The translations under genes were made by a program, and so were the position numbers. The notes beneath the pieces are model-generated. The model saw only the letters and a list, made by a program, of their open reading frames with translations, did not search any database and was not told where the DNA came from. Shown in pieces: positions 58,480-64,000 of a stretch of 64,000 bases of DNA (positions within the stretch are counted from its first letter, which is position 1; the number at the start of each line of letters is the position of its first letter). This DNA comes from Astragalus membranaceus (Eukaryota; Streptophyta; Magnoliopsida; Fabales; Fabaceae), in NCBI GenBank assembly GCA_039519185.1, contig JAZGSX010000012.1, positions 496,001-560,000 of the forward strand. The letters are read 5' to 3'.

Positions 58480-60040
58480 ATCGCTTCAATAAAAATGCCA
58501 AATGGCGGTCGCATCATTACCAAAAGTCTGTCTACATCCCAATCAATCACATCAATGCACCATGTATTTAGGCACCATAGCGTTTGCATCAAAATATTAC
58601 ATTCACATTCTAATTTCATGCATTCATCAAATACCAAAAAGGCAATAAAGCGAAAAGACAAAAAAACCACCCACATCCCAACAAACATCCAATCATTGCA
58701 TCATACAACATCAAGTCACGCGGCTACCACAACCCTTCATCTAAGCATTACGTGTGCACATTCATTCATTCATTCATTCATTCATTTATGCATGAAAAAA
58801 AAAAAGAGAAAACCAAAAAGACAAAAATCATCCACATTGCACCCGTTACCCCCACCGAAGCATAAATCATTCCATCATACACAGCTTATCAATTTCTGTT
58901 TCCGACCAACTTCAACATCCATCATTCACGGGCCTTTGGTAGTCTATTTACTTTTACATTGCACATTCATCACATTGCATACCTATAACACCTTTTTTTT
59001 GCTTCGATAGACGTGCCAAGTGCCGGTCTCATCGTTGCCAAAAGCTTTCTACATCACCAATCATATCATTTGCGATGCACTCATGTGTTACCATAGCATT
59101 TGCATCAAAGTATTACATTCGCATGATATTCACATTCGCATTGCATGCATCAAGAAAAGAAGCAAAATAAATAAGAAAAAAAGCGAAAAAAAATCCATCC
59201 ATTACATTCATCATCACACCAAAATTAATCACTACAGTCACATTCACACCTCATACACCGTGTGTCAATTTTCCCATTCCGTCAGTTACAACTCCCATTG
59301 TCTGCTCCATTTCATTCATCATTAATCATTGCACATTCATCACATTCCATGCATAACATTTTTGCACCAATCATGTCATTTATCATGCGTTCATGTGCTT
59401 CCTTTTATTCACCATAGCATACAATCATTACAATCACATTCATATCTCATCTGCATCCACATACAACCGTTTGTCGACCTTCTTATTCCGTCAGGTTCGA
59501 CACCCATTTGATTCATCATCCCACCAGATACCAATCATTGTACGTTCGTCACATGCATAACATTGTTTGCTTCGATAGATGTGCCAAGTGTCGGTCTCAT
59601 CGTTGCCCAAAAAGTATTTTACATCACTAATCATATCGTTGTGCTATGCATTCGCGTGTTTTCCTTTATTCACCATGACATTTGCAGCGAAGCATTACAT
59701 TTGCATCACATTCGCACTCTGCATTTCATACACTCGTTATAATAAGGAAAATAAAAATAAAAATAAAAAAAAGGAGGAAAAAAAGAGAAAAAATCGCTCA
59801 TTCCATTACATTCATCATTCCACCAGAATTAATCAGCACAATCACATCTCATTCACATACGTTGTTTGTCAACCTCCATGTTCCATCAACTCCAACTCAC
59901 ATCATCTGCCACGCTTCATTCATCCCATCGGATACCTACCATTTCACTTTCCTGTATTGCACGCATACATCATTCATTGCATTTTTAGACATGCCAAATA
60001 TAGATAGCTTGTCCCGTCTCAGGTAAATGCATTCATTAGG
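58480..60040. repeat. LARD interior block 3: about three tandem units of 520-570 bp
   Basis: Units start with a CCAA(G/A)TG(C/T)CGGTC(T/G)CATCGTTGCC-like phrase at about 58498, 59016 and 59584. Each continues with an ACATCACCAATCA text, ACCATAGCATTTGCATCAAA, an A-rich tract, then ATTCATCAT and GTTTGTCAA-type phrases. The units are diverged by indels. Confidence 0.7.
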
Positions 60041-60727
60041 TATGTTCTAGGGAGGTACGCCATGTACCAATCCCAATAGTTTGTTCCCTCAAAGTCAGTG
60101 CTCCAAGCGCTAGTCTCATACCACAATCCAAAATCTCAGTACTTCTTCAGACCCCCAGCGGTCCCTCAGAGCCCAAGCGCTCCTTCAGACCAACAATGGT
60201 CCTTCAATCCAGATCGCACGTCGCGTTATCGAGCAACCGGCGGATCATCCGGCCCCATGCCCTTCAGACTAGCTGTGTCCGCCTAAAAAACACAGTGCAC
60301 GTCCTTCGAGGTGCGCAAATCAGGTCAACGACCTGACCTTGCCCCCATGGCCGCTCGAAAAAGGCCACCCCCAAGCAGACCGTTTTACTAGTACCGTTGC
60401 TAGTTTGCGCTCCATCAGACCCATGGGTCCATCAGGCTTAGGCATGCCCTTCAGACCTCGTCGGTCCTTCAGTTTAACTCCAATCAATACGCCAAGCATC
60501 GACTGCGAATTAGACCATCATAGCCCAGTGCTCCTTCAGATCCCCGGTGATCCTTATTTACTTTTGTTCTATGTCAACCCAATTTTTCAAGAATTTCTAT
60601 TAAAAAAAAAAAAAGAGGAATCATAGTCTTGACAAAATTAGTGTCGTTTTATCTTTATTTCTATTTTACTCGAGAAATTTGGAAACTCTTCATACTTCCT
60701 AGTAAACTATAAATAAAGAGGGGCAGC
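60041..60727. repeat. LARD interior end: CCTTCAGACC repeats and polypurine tract
   Basis: Short repeats of (T)CCTTCAGACC...GGTCC occur between about 60135 and 60560. A purine-rich tract AATAAAGAGGGGCAG (60712-60726) directly precedes the 3' LTR and would prime plus-strand synthesis. Confidence 0.65.
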
Positions 60728-63277
60728 CGTCATACCCTAATTTTGTCTGTTAGATTAATGTGATTTGTTTTTCTAAAATAATAATAATCTTGTAGACATT
60801 TGATTTTAATCGGTTTCTTGTTTCATTTTCGAAAAATCCCAAAAAACATGTTCCATGGTGCACACGTATTATTTTTAGTCGCGTACACGCGTTAGTTTTA
60901 ATGTTTTTGCATTGTTGCGTGCACATGTTATTTATAACCGCATACGCGTGTCATTCCTAATCGTGTGCGTGTCGTTATTCTCTTTGCGCGCGTGTGTTCG
61001 CATCTCGTCGTGTAACTATGTTTATCGTCATTGTTATTAGTTTAATTTATTACCATTGTTATAAAAAAGCTAATAAAAATCAGATGTGGAATAAATGTTT
61101 TCTTATTATTATTACAATCAATCTTTGTTACAAAAAAGGGGTACAACCAAAAGAAGTCAATTTTGTTACACATCTGGACAAAAAATAAAATACAAAAAAG
61201 TACAAAAATTAAAAGTAAAATAAAAATAAAACTGGCAGCAGCATTTGAGGAGTGGAGCCAAATGTCCCTTCTTCTTGCTCCCTTGTTTTTTTTCCAAAAT
61301 CAGCAGCAACCAAGCAGCTTTGGGCAGCACCTCATTTGCTGCCTTGTCTCCCACAACTCTGCTCCAATACCTTCTCTGCAAAAGCATAACAACAATTTTT
61401 TGTCTCATTAATTTGCCTCCTCTATAAAAGCCAACAAACAGAAATCATGAAAGGGGGACAGAGACAACACAGTAGCATACACACAGACAGAAACATAGAG
61501 AAATTAAGAGAAAAAAGAAAAAAAACAGAAAGAGCAGAGGAAGAACCTCACGGCGGTGCTCCTCCCCACCACCGGGGCGCCGCCGCCATCACACCACCAC
61601 ATCACCACTAACCTCACGGCCACAACCCCCTCATACCTCTCTCTCTCCACCACACCTCCCCCATCAAACAACCAAAACCGTACCCAGAACACCACAACCT
61701 TACGTCCTCCCTCTTCTCCACAAAGCCACCACCTCACGGCCGAACCACCCCATCGCCACCACACACCCCCCTTTTTCTCTCTGCTCACAAGCCCCACACC
61801 ACCATAACAGCAACAACCCTTCCCTCGTCCAAAGGCCAAGCTACAACCACCCATCAACCGAACCACCATCACCTCAGCCACCCTTAACCACTGTAGCCAC
61901 AGCCGTTACCACCCAACCCCCAAACCAAGACCACCACGCCTTCGTTTCCACCACCGGCGTACCAGCGCCGTCGTCGCAATCACCGCCTTGGCGCACCAAC
62001 GCCACGAGCTCCATTCGTAACCACCGTCAGCACCGCCCCGTAAGCATCGGGCCGTGAACCACCATCACCAGAGCTCGCACCCTCTCCCTCTCGTTCGCGT
62101 TCTCTCTTTCTTTCTCTGGACATCTGACTCTCTATCTGCTAAAAACGGAGGTGAGGATAAGGATTTTTGTAGATCGGTTGTGAGGGAAGAGCGATGTTGG
62201 GGCTTCGTTTGGTTCGGAGGAGAGGAGCATGGTTTTGGTTCGTTGAAGAAAAAATGGGGTTAGGGGGGTGATGAGATGGAAACGGCTGAGAAGAGAAAGG
62301 AAGCGAGAAGTTAGGGTTGGGGAGGAGAATGTCGCGGCTGAGAAGAGAAAGGAAGCGAGAAGTTAGGGTTTAGTTGTTTTATTTCATGCTTTTATTGGTT
62401 GGGCTCTTGTTTCATGTTTTTTTTTTATTTTTAAGACAGACTGCTATTCGCACCTCCCTCTCTTAATCACGCGCGCCCCCCCAACAGCCCACAGATTATG
62501 GGTTGGTACATCCAAAACTAAAACTGTTTTTTTTACTTTTCGCACTCCCGGTTTCAAATAACACAACCACCTAGTTTCAGTTCACACCCGATTTTAATAA
62601 TGCGACCCTTTTATTATACTATGATGCTTCCAAACACATACTTACCAAACCATCAAACTCACATAAAAACAGACCGTTACTAATGGTCACTCTGAGTCTA
62701 ACTCGCTTGATCGTTAATAACAAATTTTGTTTTCAAACGGGCTATGAGCGACGACCACTCTGAGTTCCACTTGTTTGGTCGTCACGAACGCCTATCCCAT
62801 TTTCAAAACACTTAAAAAACACCAAACTCACAAACCTTTTTCTACCAAGAACTACGTGTGATTTGATTCTCTACCAGGAGATACGTAGGAGCAGATGGGG
62901 GCCCACATCTGTCAATTGCACTAATAAAAAAACCTTTTTTTTTCCTTTAAATTCATTTCTCTCATTTTTCTCAAAAAGTATAAAAATAACTAACCGTTTA
63001 TCGAGTCTATTTTTATTATTATTAGGGTAAAATCATTATTTTTAAATTAATAAACGTTTACACATTTAGTTAAAAGGTAACCTTCCTTAGGAAGGATATC
63101 GTAGGGTGCTAATACCTTCCCTATGCATAAACGACTCCCGAGCCTAAATCTGGTCCGCAAAACCCCCTTATCCATTCAATAGGGATTTTCCAATGTTTGC
63201 CCTTGAACTAAACTTTGGTGGCGGCTTCATTTCAAGAACTTCGAAGAATCCCTCCTCCGGATTTTTCGGTCGCTACA
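60728..63277 (+). repeat. 3' LTR of the LARD element
   Basis: A 2,550-bp LTR nearly identical to the 5' LTR. The first base is C rather than T (CGTCATACCC). It has a short insertion (GTCTA-containing) near 62695, a shorter TTA run near 63015 and a few substitutions. Confidence 0.92.
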
Positions 63278-63754
63278 AGGGGGATCCAGGTTCTTTGTTT
63301 TGGAAAATAATGAGGAAGTCTTGGAGGGAGTTAATGAGGAGAGAGTTTCTAGGGATCATGAAAAGCAAGAATCAGTGTTGGCAAATATTATTCCTTCAAT
63401 GAAAAAACTGGTAGTTAACGTCCCAAAAGCTGTCACCAGCCGCAAAGGTAACAGTACGCGGAAATCAAGGAGGCAGTCATCAAGTCTAACGGTTCCAGAC
63501 AGAGTCACGTGCAATAAAAAAAGAATGATGATGAGTTAATCCCAAAAAATGGCGCATTTAGTGGCTCACGTGAGGTGGGACAGGTTATCGCAAGGACATC
63601 AAATAAGAATTTAAATGTGGAGAATGATGTAAGTTACACGTTGGTCGAGAATGCAACAGAAGTGGATCCGGGTATCTTGGGCAGTGAGACTTCTACAACT
63701 TTGAGGCCCAATAACTCTCTTAACATAGTTGGGCCTATTTTGTTTCATACTACT
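63278..63754 (+). pseudogene. LINE fragment E, right part: ORF1 C-terminal tail
   Basis: After the AGGGG duplication the sequence continues exactly where fragment E stopped: FFVLENNEEVLEGVNEERVS, then VNVPKAVTSRKGN. Ten bases present in fragment B (after GGTAACAGT) are missing here and shift the frame. The CAA-TAA stop context is the same as in B. The LINE sequence ends at CATACTACT, where the hAT-like element starts. Confidence 0.82.
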
Positions 63755-64000
63755 TAGGGGTGGCAATTTCTACCCGTAAGTGGGGATCCCCGCAGGGATT
63801 GCTCCGTTCGGGGCCCCGTGGGTGGGGAATTTTCCCCCGTGGGGACGGGGACGGGGGAGAAAATCTCCCCGCATTCAAAGTGGGGATGGGGACGGGGATC
63901 ATACCCCCCGCCCCGTGGGGACTCCGCTCCGAAATTTATTACATAAATATTTTTATTATAGATGTATATTATATTATAAGTATTAATTTTTTAGTCTTTT
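63755..64000 (+). mobile_element. Start of a hAT-like element (right end outside the window)
   Basis: LINE homology stops and TAGGGGTGGCAATTTCTACC begins, a terminus typical of plant hAT-type non-autonomous elements. It is followed by very G/C-rich GGGGACGGGGACGGGG-like text and AT-rich sequence. The preceding ATACTACT would be the 8-bp target duplication, but the far end is not visible. An open frame through the G-rich part is not a gene. Confidence 0.55.

Larger units (their letters stand above)
49808..63277 (+). mobile_element. Non-autonomous LTR retrotransposon (LARD type), complete, 13.47 kb
   Basis: The element has two 2.55-kb LTRs, a primer site, a polypurine tract and a perfect 5-bp target duplication AGGGG (49803-49807 and 63278-63282) inside LINE ORF1. 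The uninterrupted ORF1 copy at 25850 shows the empty site. The interior (52357-60727) has no gag, protease, RT or integrase. It is dominated by CATTCAT-type low-complexity sequence and tandem repeats. By eye the LTRs differ at about 14 substitutions and a few indels, so insertion is recent. The tRNA-Arg-type primer site suggests mobilisation by a Tat/Ogre-like Ty3/gypsy partner. Confidence 0.9.

Noticed and set aside
58495..60026. Several His/Ser/Thr-rich frames of 100-170 residues
   Set aside because: They are by-products of CATTCAT-type low-complexity repeats, overlapping in several frames, with no domain.
63780..63986. 68-residue Gly/Pro/Arg-rich frame
   Set aside because: Reading of the G-rich hAT-like terminus. 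No stop-free conservation can be argued from one copy.

Overview
The window looks like repeat-dense nuclear DNA of a flowering plant, most likely a legume (Fabaceae). It holds Ty3/gypsy, LINE, PIF/Harbinger and other plant transposons, intron-bearing fragments of ordinary plant genes, and one long piece of chloroplast DNA. That plastid piece has the legume gene order: rps3 is followed directly by rps19 with no rpl22, and infA is absent. I found no intact nuclear protein gene. Nearly everything is a mobile element, a relic of one, or a gene fragment.

Layout. 1-12,963: a tandem array of one defective chromodomain-type Ty3/gypsy retrotransposon (period 4,997 bp). Neighbouring units share single 414-bp LTRs, and every copy carries the same nonsense and frameshift lesions. 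12,964 to about 24,408: a colinear plastid insertion (NUPT) with rps8 (cut by the LTR), rpl14, rpl16, rps3, rps19, rpl2, rpl23, trnI-CAU and most of ycf2, several of them frameshifted or stopped. About 24,409-28,859: two L1-type LINE pieces, a 3' end followed by ORF1 plus endonuclease/reverse transcriptase. 28,860-32,898: a 4-kb PIF/Harbinger element with 18-bp TIRs and a TTA duplication. It carries a truncated transposase, a Myb/SANT-like accessory ORF and a coiled-coil WEB/PMI2-like host gene fragment. 33,032-34,281: a 1.25-kb Mutator-like TIR element (9-bp duplication) whose interior is an alternating array of inverted GGATTTACC modules.

34,300-43,850: remains of ordinary genes with introns. 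These are the first four exons of a glutaminyl-peptide cyclotransferase gene, a minisatellite, a roughly 2-kb near-perfect inverted repeat that duplicates a possible Ulp2-type SUMO protease fragment, and the first two exons of ALG13. All are disrupted. 43,855-46,370: further LINE pieces, one sharing its 3' end with the piece at 24.4 kb. 46,366 to about 48,460: a probable Ty1/copia (Sirevirus-like) LTR with internal tandem repeats. 49,075-63,754: a LINE ORF1 copy split by a young 13.47-kb LTR retrotransposon (5-bp duplication AGGGG, 2.55-kb LTRs, tRNA-Arg-type primer site). Its 8.4-kb interior has no gag or pol, so it is a LARD-type non-autonomous element. 63,755-64,000: the start of a hAT-like element.

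No genes here work together as a pathway. The relationships are structural: nested insertion, gene-fragment capture and tandem amplification. The most unusual signals are the identically broken gypsy array, the host-gene capture inside the Harbinger element, the hairpin-array Mutator-like element, the long inverted gene duplication, and several very short insertions (16-19 bp of oligo-T plus a TTGAC/TTGTC-like core) flanked by 10-13-bp target duplications.
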